Shown piece by piece: positions 1 to 8,707 of a DNA stretch of 35,379 bases. How positions within the stretch are numbered: position 1 is the stretch's first letter; every line of letters begins with the position of its first letter. The stretch covers positions 28,445 to 63,823 of the forward strand of contig JAKVCP010000014.1 in assembly GCA_022448925.1 (NCBI GenBank), given 5' to 3'. This stretch comes from Paracoccaceae bacterium (GTDB lineage: Bacteria > Pseudomonadota > Alphaproteobacteria > Rhodobacterales > Rhodobacteraceae). Under the pieces are notes generated by a model. It had not been told where the DNA came from. It saw only the letters and a list, made by a program, of their open reading frames with translations, and ran no database searches. A program made the translations under genes and the position numbers.

Positions 1-1
1 G

Positions 2-817
2 ATTGCCGTGGATCCCAGCCTGGCCATGGAAAGCTATTTCGTACCTCAGGGGATCAGCGCAGACATCATCGCAACCGAATATGGGTTCAGCCGCGATGAT
101 GCGGACGCTTTGGCCGTCGAAAGTCAGCGACGCGCCGCAGAGGCTTGGGACGACAAGCGCTTTGCCAAATCGGTTGTGCCCGTCACTGACCAGAACGGAC
201 TTACGATCCTTGATCACGATGAATACATGCGTCCCGGTACAGACATGCAGGGCCTTGGATCGTTGAAAGCTTCGTTCAAGGACATGGGCGAAGTGATGCC
301 CGGATTTGATAAGGTTGCTCTGTTGAAGTATCCCCATTTGGAACGGATCAACCATATCCATCACGCCGGCAACAGCTCGGGTATTGTGGATGGTGCAGCG
401 GCAGTCCTGATCGGCAACAAGGCATTTGGCGAAAAGCATGGGCTGAAACCGCGTGCTCGCATTCGCGCAACGGCCAAGATCGGCACAGATCCCACGATCA
501 TGCTGACCGGTCCGGTGCCCGTAACCGAGAAAATCCTCGCAGACAGCGGCATGTCCATCAAAGACATCGACCTCTTTGAAGTGAACGAGGCATTCGCATC
601 GGTGGTACTGCGCTTCATGCAGGCCTTTGACGTCGACCACGACAAAGTAAACGTCAATGGTGGATCAATCGCCATGGGCCACCCACTGGGCGCCACGGGT
701 GCGATCATTATCGGCACTCTGCTGGATGAGTTGGAGCGGACCGGCAAAGGCACCGGCCTTGCCACGTTGTGCATCGCCTCTGGCATGGGGGCAGCCACGA
801 TTATTGAGCGGCTCTGA
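2..817 (+). CDS. Acetyl-CoA acyltransferase (thiolase), 3' part
   Basis: Thiolytic cleavage of 3-ketoacyl-CoA in the last step of beta-oxidation (or the reverse condensation). The gene enters from the left edge, so the N-terminal nucleophilic cysteine is not visible. The visible 271 residues hold the C-terminal thiolase half: NEAFA, then [15 protein letters not shown] with the catalytic histidine, and near the end CIASGMG with the second active-site cysteine. The usual form of that last motif is CxGGGxG, so the AS pair is a family variant. The reading frame is open to the edge. Its stop TGA overlaps the ATG of the next small ORF by one base, and the beta-oxidation multienzyme gene follows, so the three probably form one operon. 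The family is certain; the chain-length preference cannot be read. Confidence 0.93.
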   Translation: MAVDPSLAMESYFVPQGISADIIATEYGFSRDDADALAVESQRRAAEAWDDKRFAKSVVPVTDQNGLTILDHDEYMRPGTDMQGLGSLKASFKDMGEVMPGFDKVALLKYPHLERINHIHHAGNSSGIVDGAAAVLIGNKAFGEKHGLKPRARIRATAKIGTDPTIMLTGPVPVTEKILADSGMSIKDIDLFEVNEAFASVVLRFMQAFDVDHDKVNVNGGSIAMGHPLGATGAIIIGTLLDELERTGKGTGLATLCIASGMGAATIIERL

Positions 818-1068
818 TGCCAAACGGCATGCGCATGATGATCGGCGACACTGGAGCCCTTGTTCTGACCACCAACGACTTTGCGATCCACGCAAAGCGG
901 GTCAAATCCGGGCGCCATATCGCGGCAACACCCATGGTTCGCGGCGATGTTTGCGCCGCAAGAACCAGACCGGAAACAGAGGGCGGCCATGTGTTTGAAG
1001 CAGACATGATGCTTTGCGTCACCGCAGGCAGCCTTGACTTCACCCGACGTGGCGGCGCGGCCGTCTAA
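817..1068 (+). CDS. Possible small protein, 83 aa, between thiolase and fadB/fadJ
   Basis: No family recognised. The ORF fills the whole gap between the two beta-oxidation genes. Its ATG overlaps the thiolase stop in TGATG, the usual arrangement for translational coupling, and its stop lies 12 bases before the next ATG. Codons such as GCC, ATC, GTC, ACC and GGC are frequent, as in the neighbours. It begins [19 protein letters not shown] and ends DFTRRGGAAV; there is no signal peptide or membrane segment, and there are two cysteines. Against it: long antisense ORFs cross the same stretch, and chance ORFs of this length are common at this GC content. It may be a real conserved small protein or just an open spacer. 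Confidence 0.38.
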   Translation: MPNGMRMMIGDTGALVLTTNDFAIHAKRVKSGRHIAATPMVRGDVCAARTRPETEGGHVFEADMMLCVTAGSLDFTRRGGAAV

Positions 1069-1080
1069 GAGGACTGAGAC

Positions 1081-3279
1081 ATGACAGATTTCACAATGAC
1101 CACAGACGCTGAGGGCGTCGCAACCATCGTCTGGGACGTCCCCGGCAAATCCATGAATGTGCTGAGCCTTGAGGGCTGGACCGAACTGGACGACCTGGTG
1201 ACACAGGCGCTGGCGGACGAGGCTGTCAAAGGCATTATCATTACCTCGGGCAAGGACTCGTTTGCCGGGGGAATGGACCTGAACATCATCGCAAAGATGA
1301 AGGCCTCGGCCGGGGAAAACCCCGCACAAGGCCTGATGGATGGGCTGATGGAAAAACATGGCGTCCTGCGCAAGATCGAACGCGCTGGCATGGACCCAAA
1401 AACCAACAAGGGCGGCAAGCCAGTCGCGGCAGTGCTGCCGGGGACAGCTCTTGGCATCGGGCTGGAAATCCCGCTGTCCTGCCATCGGATCTTTGCTGCG
1501 AACAACCCCAAGGCCAAGATTGGCCTGCCAGAGATCATGGTGGGCATTTTCCCCGGCATGGGCGGCACCACGCGACTGGTCCGAAAAATGGGCGCTATGG
1601 CGGCCTCGCCGTTCTTGCTGGAAGGCAAACTTAGCGATCCGCAAAAGGCACAGCGCGCCGGGCTGATCGACGAAGTGTCAGACGACCCCATGGCGGATGC
1701 ACGCGCCTGGGTGCTCAGTGCCAAGGATGCCGACCTGGTCAAACCCTGGGATGCCAAGGGCTACAAGATGCCCGGCGGAGCCCCCTATCATCCCGCCGGT
1801 TTCATGACATTTGTTGGCGCCTCGGCCATGGTGCACGGACAAACCAAAGGGGTTTATCCTGCCGCAAAAGCGCTGCTGTCAGCCGTCTACGAAGGCGCGC
1901 TGGTGCCCTTTGACACAGCGCTTAAGATCGAAGCGCGCTGGTTTACCCATGTGCTGCTCAATCCCTCGTCCGAGGCGATGATCCGGTCTTTGTTCATCAA
2001 CAAGGAAGCGTTGGAAAAGGGCGCCGTGCGGCCAGCAGATGTGCCCGACCAGTCGGTCAAGAAGGTTGGTATTCTTGGGGCTGGCATGATGGGGGCCGGC
2101 ATTGCGCTGGTTTCGGCCCAGGCCGGAATGCAGGTGGTCCTTCTGGATCGTGACCAGGACGCCGCCGACAAGGGCAAGGCCTACAGCGCGACCTATATGG
2201 ACAAAGGGATCAAGCGCAAAAAGGCGACGCCTGAAAAGAAAGAGGCGCTTCTGGCCCGCATTCAGGCCACGACCGACTATCAGGCACTGGCTGACTGTGA
2301 CCTGATCATCGAAGCTGTTTTCGAGGATCCCAAGATCAAGGCAGATGTGACCGCCAAGGTCGAAGCGGTGATCTCTGATGACTGCATCTTTGCCACAAAT
2401 ACATCGACTCTGCCGATTACAGAGCTGGCCAAGGCAAGCAGCCGGCCAGAGCACTACATCGGCATTCACTTCTTCTCACCCGTGGAAAAGATGCTTCTGG
2501 TCGAGATCATCAAGGGCCAAAAGACCGGTGACCGTGCCGTTGCAAAAGCGCTCGACTATGTGCGCCAGATCCGGAAAACGCCGATTGTCGTAAACGACGC
2601 GCGCTTTTTCTACGCCAATCGATGCATCATTCCGTATCTGAATGAAGGCATGCGAATGGTGGCCGAGGGCGTTTCGCCCACCTTGGTTGAAAACGCGGCG
2701 TTGCAGTTGGGAATGCCCTTGGGGCCGCTTCAATTGGTCGACGAAACCTCGATCGAGCTGGGGGCCAAGATCGCACGGGCAACCAAGGCCGCAATGGGGG
2801 ATGCCTATCCTGACGAGGCCGTAGACGAGGTGATCTTTTGGATGGAAGCTCAGGGGCGTTTGGGCAGAAAGGCCGGAGCCGGCTTTTATGACTATGACGA
2901 CAACGGCAAGCGTCAGGGTCTGAGCATGGCTGTTAAGGACCACTATCCAGCCGCCGAAGCCCAGCCAGAGCTGATCGAGGTACAGCATCGCATGATGTTT
3001 GCTCAGGTCCTGGAGGCAGTCCGCGCGCTGGAAGAGGGGGTCTTGATGGACATCCGTGAGGGCGATGTCGGCGCGATCCTGGGTTGGGGCTTTGCGCCAT
3101 GGTCCGGAGGCCCGCTCAGCTGGCTTGACATGATCGGCGCCCCCTATGCGGCAGAACGGTGTGACGCTCTTGAAGCTGCTTATGGCGCGCGTTTTGCATG
3201 CCCTGCGCTTCTGCGCGAGATGGCCGAAAAAAACCAAAGTTTCTATGGCCGCTTTGGCAAAATGGCACAGGCCGCCTGA
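1081..3279 (+). CDS. fadJ: 3-hydroxyacyl-CoA dehydrogenase / enoyl-CoA hydratase, bifunctional
   Basis: Alpha subunit of the beta-oxidation complex: hydrates enoyl-CoA, then oxidises the 3-hydroxyacyl-CoA with NAD. 732 residues, the normal FadB/FadJ length. The N-terminal crotonase domain (about 1-300) has GMDLN, Glu129 in GIGLEIP and Glu151 in GLPEIMVG, which match the two catalytic glutamates of FadB (119 and 139) with two extra residues between them. The dehydrogenase domain begins near 325 with GAGMMG (333-338). His463 in GIHFFSPVEKM is the expected catalytic histidine, and the C-terminal 3HCDH domains follow. A purine-rich AGAGGA lies about 10 bases before the ATG. It probably acts with the upstream thiolase as a heteromeric complex. 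FadB and FadJ cannot be told apart by motif; the symbol follows common usage for this type. Confidence 0.95.
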   Translation: MTDFTMTTDAEGVATIVWDVPGKSMNVLSLEGWTELDDLVTQALADEAVKGIIITSGKDSFAGGMDLNIIAKMKASAGENPAQGLMDGLMEKHGVLRKIERAGMDPKTNKGGKPVAAVLPGTALGIGLEIPLSCHRIFAANNPKAKIGLPEIMVGIFPGMGGTTRLVRKMGAMAASPFLLEGKLSDPQKAQRAGLIDEVSDDPMADARAWVLSAKDADLVKPWDAKGYKMPGGAPYHPAGFMTFVGASAMVHGQTKGVYPAAKALLSAVYEGALVPFDTALKIEARWFTHVLLNPSSEAMIRSLFINKEALEKGAVRPADVPDQSVKKVGILGAGMMGAGIALVSAQAGMQVVLLDRDQDAADKGKAYSATYMDKGIKRKKATPEKKEALLARIQATTDYQALADCDLIIEAVFEDPKIKADVTAKVEAVISDDCIFATNTSTLPITELAKASSRPEHYIGIHFFSPVEKMLLVEIIKGQKTGDRAVAKALDYVRQIRKTPIVVNDARFFYANRCIIPYLNEGMRMVAEGVSPTLVENAALQLGMPLGPLQLVDETSIELGAKIARATKAAMGDAYPDEAVDEVIFWMEAQGRLGRKAGAGFYDYDDNGKRQGLSMAVKDHYPAAEAQPELIEVQHRMMFAQVLEAVRALEEGVLMDIREGDVGAILGWGFAPWSGGPLSWLDMIGAPYAAERCDALEAAYGARFACPALLREMAEKNQSFYGRFGKMAQAA

Positions 3280-3300
3280 TCACAGATCTGTCTTGAGACC

Positions 3301-3328
3301 AACTGCGGGCCCTGCGGGGCCCGCAGTT
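3301..3328. terminator. Bidirectional hairpin between convergent genes
   Basis: Perfect 12-bp inverted repeat AACTGCGGGCCC / GGGCCCGCAGTT around a TGCG loop, 21 bases after the fadJ stop and 72 bases past the end of the sulfotransferase gene coming from the other side. There is no long T-run on either side, but the stem is long and GC-rich. The position fits a terminator serving both genes. Confidence 0.7.
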
Positions 3329-3400
3329 CATCTTGGCCTGTGATGCTGCACGATCGGGCGCAGGCGCCCAGAGTTAGGCAAAGCAAAGATGCGACCCAGG

Positions 3401-4042
3401 TCAAAACAGGTAGTTGAAGCGCTGGATGTCAGATGCACACATCTGCGCGACCTGCAATTTACCTGCTTCGGTGTAATACTCACGATAGGTCCTGCGATCG
3501 GACCGATTGACGTGCGGCAGGTCCAGTTGAAAGCCAAGATGCTCTGTCAAACGGTCCAGATCGTCATCCAGATGTTCAAGCCTCAGGAACAGCGCACAGC
3601 ACTCGGACCCGGCGACGTCAGTCACATAACTTGCATAGGGAGCGTTCAAAAAGCTCGCCTGGATCATGGGATGCGCGACGAATTCAGCAAAATGCAAACG
3701 GTGTGAAAGAGCGACTGCGGGATGGTCAAAGCTTTGATCCTGCAGCCAATGATAATAACTGACCATCCGATCCCATGGGTTGCGAACCAATGTAAAGACA
3801 AACATCTCTGACAGCTCGGCGGGCGTCAGGATGCCATCAATATCTGCAAGAGTGGAATGCTTCCACAAACGACCGCGCGGGGTCAGCGCAGCCAAACGTG
3901 CTTTGCGGCGTTTGGCTTTCGGGGTGTCTCCGATCAGGATATCGTCGGACTTGGCCCGCGCTTCCAGCGCCAAGGCCATCGATGTGCCGCCAGTTTTGGG
4001 GATATGGACAAAGACATAACCCCGCCCACGCGAAATGATCAT
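3401..4042 (-). CDS. Sulfotransferase-family protein (P-loop, PAPS-dependent type)
   Basis: 213 residues with the chosen start. Near the N-terminus YVFVHIPKTGGTSMA is the 5'-phosphosulfate-binding loop of the sulfotransferase family. FTLVRNPWDRMVSYY is the 3'-phosphate-binding motif with its typical arginine and serine. The family moves a sulfuryl group from PAPS to a carbohydrate, lipid or protein; the acceptor is not evident here. An upstream in-frame ATG at 4162 would add 40 basic residues, but MIISRGRGYVFVH is the usual type of start for this family and places the P-loop near the N-terminus. The gene stands alone, convergent with fadJ and divergent from the acyl-CoA ligase, with no PAPS-synthesis or glycan genes next to it. 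The substrate is unknown. Confidence 0.85.
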   Translation of the reverse strand: MIISRGRGYVFVHIPKTGGTSMALALEARAKSDDILIGDTPKAKRRKARLAALTPRGRLWKHSTLADIDGILTPAELSEMFVFTLVRNPWDRMVSYYHWLQDQSFDHPAVALSHRLHFAEFVAHPMIQASFLNAPYASYVTDVAGSECCALFLRLEHLDDDLDRLTEHLGFQLDLPHVNRSDRRTYREYYTEAGKLQVAQMCASDIQRFNYLF

Positions 4043-4194
4043 CGTTTCGCGTTCCCGATGGGCTCTGGTTTTTGCCCGCTGCGCTGTTCTTGCGAAGTCA
4101 AAAAACGCTTTCCCTGTTTTCAAAAGCCTTACATAGTTCTGCGTCGATACTCTGCGCATCACAAGGGCAGGTTACAAATACGAAGGGAGTTGTC

Positions 4195-5823
4195 ATGGGT
4201 TGGATGGCTGATGAAACAGGGCTAGAGCGCTGTGATGCAAATTTTGTACCGCTAAGCCCGCTCTCACATCTGTGTCGAGCGGCGCAGATCTTTCCCGATG
4301 TTACAGCCACGGTCTATGCTGGCGAACGCCAGACTTACGCCCAGTACCACGCGCGCTGCACGCGGTTGGCATCGGGGTTGGCAACGCTTGGCGTGACACC
4401 TGGCGATGTCGTGTCGACACTTTTGCCGAATGTCCCGGCACATGCCGAGGCCCATTTTGGCGTCCCGGCAAGTGGGGCTGTGCTGAACACAATCAACATA
4501 CGGCTGGATGTGGATACCGTGGCCTATATCTTTGGCCATGGCGGCGCCAAGGTTGCTTTGGTCGACACCCAGTTTCTAGGGTTGGCCGAGGATGCCCTTG
4601 CCGAAATGGAGGGCGACGGCCCGCAGATCATCGAAGTGCCCGACCCTGCGGCCGGATTTGCACCCACTGGGCGCTACATGACCTATGATGCACTTTTGGC
4701 CTTGGGCGATCCGGACTTCCAGTGGATCATGCCAAAAGACGAATGGGAAAGCCTGGCGTTGAACTATACCTCGGGCACGACGGGCCGTCCCAAGGGTGTG
4801 GTCTATCACCATCGTGGGGCCTATCTGATGACCATGGGAACAGTGATCAGCTGGCGTATGGTGCTGCATCCGGTCTTTCTGGCCATTGTTCCGCTTTTCC
4901 ACTGCAACGGCTGGAACCACACCTGGTTGATGCCCATGCTTGGGGGAACATTTGTGGGATGTCGCGACATCACGGCCAAAGCGATTTACGACGCGATCAC
5001 AGACGAAGGTGTGACCCATCTTGGCGGGGCACCGATTGTGTTGAACATGATTGTCAACGCCGCCCCCGAAGATCAACGCAGCTTCGACCATAGGGTAGAG
5101 GTGTTCACCGCGGGTGCGCCGCCTGCCCCTGCGACGCTCGGCAAGATCGAACAGATGGGCTTTAACGTCACGCAGGTCTACGGCCTTACCGAAACCTATG
5201 GTCATGTCACTGAATGCCTGTGGCGCGATGCCCAATGGAACACGCTTGATGCAGATCAAAAGGCCGCGGTGAAGGCACGCCAAGGCGTGATGATGCCCAT
5301 GATGGAAGACATCACCGTGGTCGACACCAACATGGCCCCGATCAACCGCGACGGGCAATCACAGGGTGAGATCATCATACGCGGCAACTCGGTCATGAAG
5401 GGCTATCTGAAAAACCCCGAAGCCACGCAAGAGGCATTCGCCGGGGGCTACTTCCATTCCGGAGACATTGCCGTCCAACACGACGACGGCTATATCCAAA
5501 TCGCGGATCGTGCCAAGGACATCATCATTTCAGGCGGCGAGAACATCAGCTCGGTCGAAGTCGAAGGCACTCTGATGGGTCATGATTCCGTCTTGCTTGC
5601 CGCAGTGGTCGCGCAACCTGATGAAAAATGGGGAGAGGTGCCCTGTGCCTTTGTCGAGATAAAGCCTGGTCACAATGTCACTGAGGCCGATTTGATCACC
5701 TTTGCCCGCGCCCGTTTGGCCGGGTTCAAGACACCCAAACGGGTCGTCTTTCAGGAACTGCCCAAGACCTCGACCGGTAAAATCCAGAAGTTTGAGCTCC
5801 GAAAGCGGGCAGCGGGTCTCTGA
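4195..5823 (+). CDS. AMP-dependent acyl-CoA synthetase (DmdB-like)
   Basis: Activates a carboxylic acid to its CoA thioester through an acyl-adenylate. 542 residues. YTSGTTGRPKG at 191-201 is the ATP P-loop, YGLTETYG is the adenylate-binding motif, HSGDIAV and DRAKDIIISGGENIS follow in order, and LPKTSTGKIQKF near the C-terminus carries the catalytic lysine (Lys529). The start at 4195 is set by a strong GAAGGGAG five bases upstream; an ORF extension further upstream has no such site. FHCNGWNHTWLMPMLGG and the overall length resemble the roseobacter methylmercaptopropionate-CoA ligases (DmdB) and related medium-chain acid ligases; this resemblance is from memory and the substrate is not proven. 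Being next to beta-oxidation genes fits either role. Confidence 0.92.
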   Translation: MGWMADETGLERCDANFVPLSPLSHLCRAAQIFPDVTATVYAGERQTYAQYHARCTRLASGLATLGVTPGDVVSTLLPNVPAHAEAHFGVPASGAVLNTINIRLDVDTVAYIFGHGGAKVALVDTQFLGLAEDALAEMEGDGPQIIEVPDPAAGFAPTGRYMTYDALLALGDPDFQWIMPKDEWESLALNYTSGTTGRPKGVVYHHRGAYLMTMGTVISWRMVLHPVFLAIVPLFHCNGWNHTWLMPMLGGTFVGCRDITAKAIYDAITDEGVTHLGGAPIVLNMIVNAAPEDQRSFDHRVEVFTAGAPPAPATLGKIEQMGFNVTQVYGLTETYGHVTECLWRDAQWNTLDADQKAAVKARQGVMMPMMEDITVVDTNMAPINRDGQSQGEIIIRGNSVMKGYLKNPEATQEAFAGGYFHSGDIAVQHDDGYIQIADRAKDIIISGGENISSVEVEGTLMGHDSVLLAAVVAQPDEKWGEVPCAFVEIKPGHNVTEADLITFARARLAGFKTPKRVVFQELPKTSTGKIQKFELRKRAAGL

Positions 5824-5886
5824 CCATTGCGGTGCAACAGGGCTGCGTGATACCCTTTGCCAGACGAAGAGGCAGAGCAGCCCGAC

Positions 5887-6906
5887 ATGACAGCCTTGGC
5901 AGAATATCAGCGGCTCGAATCCACCGGGCTTTGGCGTGCGGACCCAAAAGCACAACGGCGCAACGTGATCGTCTCGCTGGGCGACGCGACGCTGACCATT
6001 ACAGATGTCCACGGCAAAGTCCTGACCCATTGGTCTCTTGCCGCCGTGGCCCGTGCCAACCCGGGCAAACATCCTGCAATCTTTCATCCTGATGGCGACG
6101 CGGGGGAAACCCTTGAACTGTCAGAGAACGAGGACGAGATGGTTGCCGCGATTGAGCGCCTGCGCGCTGTGATTGCGCGGCGGCGCCCACATCCGGGCAG
6201 GCTGCGATTTGCCATCATCGCGATGAGTGCCGCACTGATCGTTCTTGGATCCTCGCTTTGGCTGCCGGGCGCGTTGATTTCGCATACCACGCGTGTTGTG
6301 CCCCCGGTCAAACGGGCCGAGATCGGCGCGGCGCTGCAGGCGCGGATCACGCGGGTTGCAGGCGTCCCCTGTGACGATCCGGGCGCATTACGGGCACTAG
6401 AAAGGCTGTCACAACGGCTTTTGGGACAGGAAGGCAGGCTGGTCGTGCTGCCCGGTGGCGCGTCTCTGTCGGCGCATCTGCCCGGCCAGACGATCTTGCT
6501 GAACCGCAGTCTGGTCGAGGATTGGGAAGATCCCGAGGTGACCGCCGGGTTCATTCTGGCCGAGGCCACGCGCATGTTTCAAAGAGATCCGCTTCGCGAC
6601 CTGCTGGACCACGCCGGTCTGGTCGGGACGCTGAGGCTTTTGACAACCGGAGATCTGCCCGAAGACACCCTGAACAGCTATGCTGAGGCGCTGATGACTG
6701 CGACGCCTGCCCCCCTTTCAGACGATGCTTTGTTGCAGGCCTTTGCCACGGCCGGTGTTCACAGCACTCCCTATGCTTTCGCTTTGGACATCACCGGTGA
6801 AACGACACTTGCAATGATCGAGGCAGATCCCTTTGCCGGCACCCCCCTACCGTCGGTGATCGAGGACAGCGACTGGGTGCGATTGCAGGGAATCTGCGGT
6901 GCCTAG
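5887..6906 (+). CDS. Membrane-anchored protein, M48-peptidase-like without HExxH
   Basis: 339 residues, function unknown. The N-terminal about 100 residues are soluble (ending in a charged RRRPHPGR). One transmembrane helix covers about 108-130 (LRFAIIAMSAALIVLG), leaving a C-terminal domain probably in the periplasm. That domain has VVLPGGASLSAHLPGQTILL and then EDWEDPEVTAGFILAEATR. This is the order seen in M48-type metallopeptidases (PGG strand, DExE segment, HExxH helix), but the zinc motif position reads AEATR (225-229), so protease activity is unlikely. Cysteines at 162 and 337 could pair. A TTG 30 bases upstream is an alternative start; the ATG at 5887 is preferred. The stop shares CTAG with the convergent SPOR gene. 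The gene is clear; the M48 relation is inference. Confidence 0.78.
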   Translation: MTALAEYQRLESTGLWRADPKAQRRNVIVSLGDATLTITDVHGKVLTHWSLAAVARANPGKHPAIFHPDGDAGETLELSENEDEMVAAIERLRAVIARRRPHPGRLRFAIIAMSAALIVLGSSLWLPGALISHTTRVVPPVKRAEIGAALQARITRVAGVPCDDPGALRALERLSQRLLGQEGRLVVLPGGASLSAHLPGQTILLNRSLVEDWEDPEVTAGFILAEATRMFQRDPLRDLLDHAGLVGTLRLLTTGDLPEDTLNSYAEALMTATPAPLSDDALLQAFATAGVHSTPYAFALDITGETTLAMIEADPFAGTPLPSVIEDSDWVRLQGICGA

Positions 6907-8009
6907 CGAACATAGGCGTCAGCAAAGCCCGCGCGACGCAGTTGGCCAAGCGCTGCTTGGGCCGCATGCGCAGTATAGGGACCAGCCATCACGATCTGGA
7001 ACTCGGTTCCACCCTGTTTGAACAGCCCTATCTTGGTTGGCATGCCCAGATTTCTCAGTTGCTGGGCTGCATAATCCGCGTTGGCGCGGCGGCCAAAGAC
7101 ACCGATCTGCACATATCGGCTGCCCGTCACAGCAGATGCCTGAACCCTGGCGCCCGTCTGCGTCTGTCGGACGACTTTGGGTCTGGCGCTGTTCTTTGTG
7201 GACAGATAGGCCGTCTGTTCGGCCATGCTGGTGAACGGGTAGACCAATTTTGGGTGTTTGTCGTTCATGACCTTGCCAGTGGTGGCATCCACCAGCTTAC
7301 GCGGCACGGTGTTTGTCCAGATCAACGCCATCTGGGCGCGGCCTTTCAGTGTCTGGTTGGTCCGTTTTGCGTTCAGTCTGTCATCGTCCCAGGCTTCCTT
7401 GTAGCCATAGGGGGGATACACCTTGGAAAGCCGCTGTTGTTCGTACACGTGACGCGGAACAATCCGGTCCTTGTTCGACACCTCGCCCGGGCGGGCCTCG
7501 CGGTACTGTAGCGGTCCGGGTGCTGCGGGTTGGATCATGGGCTCTGACTGGCTTGCACGGTACGCCCCACATGGCCCGCCCTGCCCGCATGGCGCTTGAA
7601 AGACCGACAGCGGTATCGAAGAAGATACCCGAGGTGCGCGCGCGACAGACGCGACGGCGGCAGTCTGCACGGCCTGCGCCTGGACCACCGCCTTCGGCTC
7701 GGCCTTGGGCTCGGCTGCACTGGCGGTCTGGACCTGAGGCTGTGCCGCTGCCATTGCAAAGGTCGGGGATTGGCCGCAAATCACCTCGCGTGAGCGGGTC
7801 ATCCGCGGCACCCAGGTTGTGCTGCCGTTGACGCCTGCACGAATATAGGTGCAGCCGCGACTGTCCACGAACTCGCGCCCGTCGAAATCCTTCGGAGGGT
7901 CTTCGGCCGGAACCATCTTGTCGTCATTGCTTTGCGCAAAGGCAACTGGGACAGATCCTCCTGTCATTCCGAATGCCACTATCAATGCAATTATCGAAAA
8001 ACGCGCCAT
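6903..8009 (-). CDS. SPOR-domain exported protein
   Basis: 368 residues with a classical signal peptide (MARFSIIALIVAFGMTGG, likely cleaved after AFA near residue 25). A short Cys-containing region follows (DSRGCTYIRAGVNGSTTWVPRM), which recurs in rhodobacteral envelope proteins, then a long Ala/Gln/Glu/Lys-rich linker. The C-terminal SPOR domain spans about 290-368 (SRYVQIGVFGRRANADYAA ... FQIVMAGPYTAHAAQAAL). SPOR domains bind denuded peptidoglycan strands, typically at the division site, so a periplasmic cell-wall role is likely. It lies 65 bases downstream of upp on the same strand with no obvious terminator between, so it may share that transcript. The start is supported by a G-rich stretch just upstream. 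Confidence 0.88.
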   Translation of the reverse strand: MARFSIIALIVAFGMTGGSVPVAFAQSNDDKMVPAEDPPKDFDGREFVDSRGCTYIRAGVNGSTTWVPRMTRSREVICGQSPTFAMAAAQPQVQTASAAEPKAEPKAVVQAQAVQTAAVASVARAPRVSSSIPLSVFQAPCGQGGPCGAYRASQSEPMIQPAAPGPLQYREARPGEVSNKDRIVPRHVYEQQRLSKVYPPYGYKEAWDDDRLNAKRTNQTLKGRAQMALIWTNTVPRKLVDATTGKVMNDKHPKLVYPFTSMAEQTAYLSTKNSARPKVVRQTQTGARVQASAVTGSRYVQIGVFGRRANADYAAQQLRNLGMPTKIGLFKQGGTEFQIVMAGPYTAHAAQAALGQLRRAGFADAYVR

Positions 8010-8074
8010 ACCCGCCCCCCAAGACCAGCCACAGGATGCCTTATCAGCTTTTTCATGTAAAGCGTTGAGAAGGT

Positions 8075-8707
8075 TTACTTAGTCCCGAACATTCGGTCGC
8101 CCGCATCCCCAAGGCCTGGCATGATATAGCCCTTTTCGTTCAAATGGCTGTCCAGCGACGCCGTGACGATCGGCACATCCGGATGGGCGTCTTTCATACG
8201 CGCCACCCCCTCGGGGGCCGCCAGAAGGCACAAAAACCGTATGTTTTTGGCCCCTGCCTTCTTAAGCAGATCAATGGCCGCAACCGATGAATTGCCCGTG
8301 GCCAGCATTGGATCAACAGCGATCACCATACGATCTTCGAGGGCTTCGGGCACCTTGAAATAATACTGTACCGGTTCGAGTGTCTTGTGATCGCGATACA
8401 AGCCGACGAACCCAACCCGTGCGAGGGGAATCAGTTCAAGCACACCGTCCAAAAGACCATTGCCAGCCCGTAGAATTGAAATCAGCGCCAGCTTCTTGCC
8501 GGCCAGAACCGGCGCTTCCATCGGCACAAGGGGCGTGTCAATCTGTTTGCCCGTGGTCGGAAGCCCCCGTGTCACCTCATAGGCCAGAAGCTGGCTGATT
8601 TCGCGCAGCAATTGCCGAAACACGGCGGTCGAGGTCTCTTTTTCGCGCATCAGTGTCAGCTTGTGCTGAACCAGTGGGTGATCAACAATTGTCAGGTGCT
8701 CGGTCAT
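8075..8707 (-). CDS. upp: Uracil phosphoribosyltransferase
   Basis: Converts uracil and PRPP to UMP. 210 residues, the usual UPRTase length. [13 protein letters not shown] and the PRPP-binding loop [18 protein letters not shown] are diagnostic, as is the C-terminal [11 protein letters not shown]. The ATG overlaps the add stop in ATGA, so this is the last coupled gene of the nucleoside salvage operon. There it can recapture uracil released by pyrimidine nucleoside phosphorolysis. Confidence 0.97.
   Translation of the reverse strand: MTEHLTIVDHPLVQHKLTLMREKETSTAVFRQLLREISQLLAYEVTRGLPTTGKQIDTPLVPMEAPVLAGKKLALISILRAGNGLLDGVLELIPLARVGFVGLYRDHKTLEPVQYYFKVPEALEDRMVIAVDPMLATGNSSVAAIDLLKKAGAKNIRFLCLLAAPEGVARMKDAHPDVPIVTASLDSHLNEKGYIMPGLGDAGDRMFGTK

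Noticed and set aside
361-1644. 427-codon open frame on the minus strand
   Set aside because: Antisense to the thiolase and fadJ genes, which have clear motifs. The residue mix (many His, Cys, Arg) is typical of a shadow frame in GC-rich coding DNA.
2476-3237. 253-codon minus-strand frame inside fadJ
   Set aside because: Shadow frame of a well-supported gene; no recognisable motif.
4576-5358. 260-codon minus-strand frame inside the acyl-CoA ligase gene
   Set aside because: Antisense shadow, with no ribosome site and no protein-like features.
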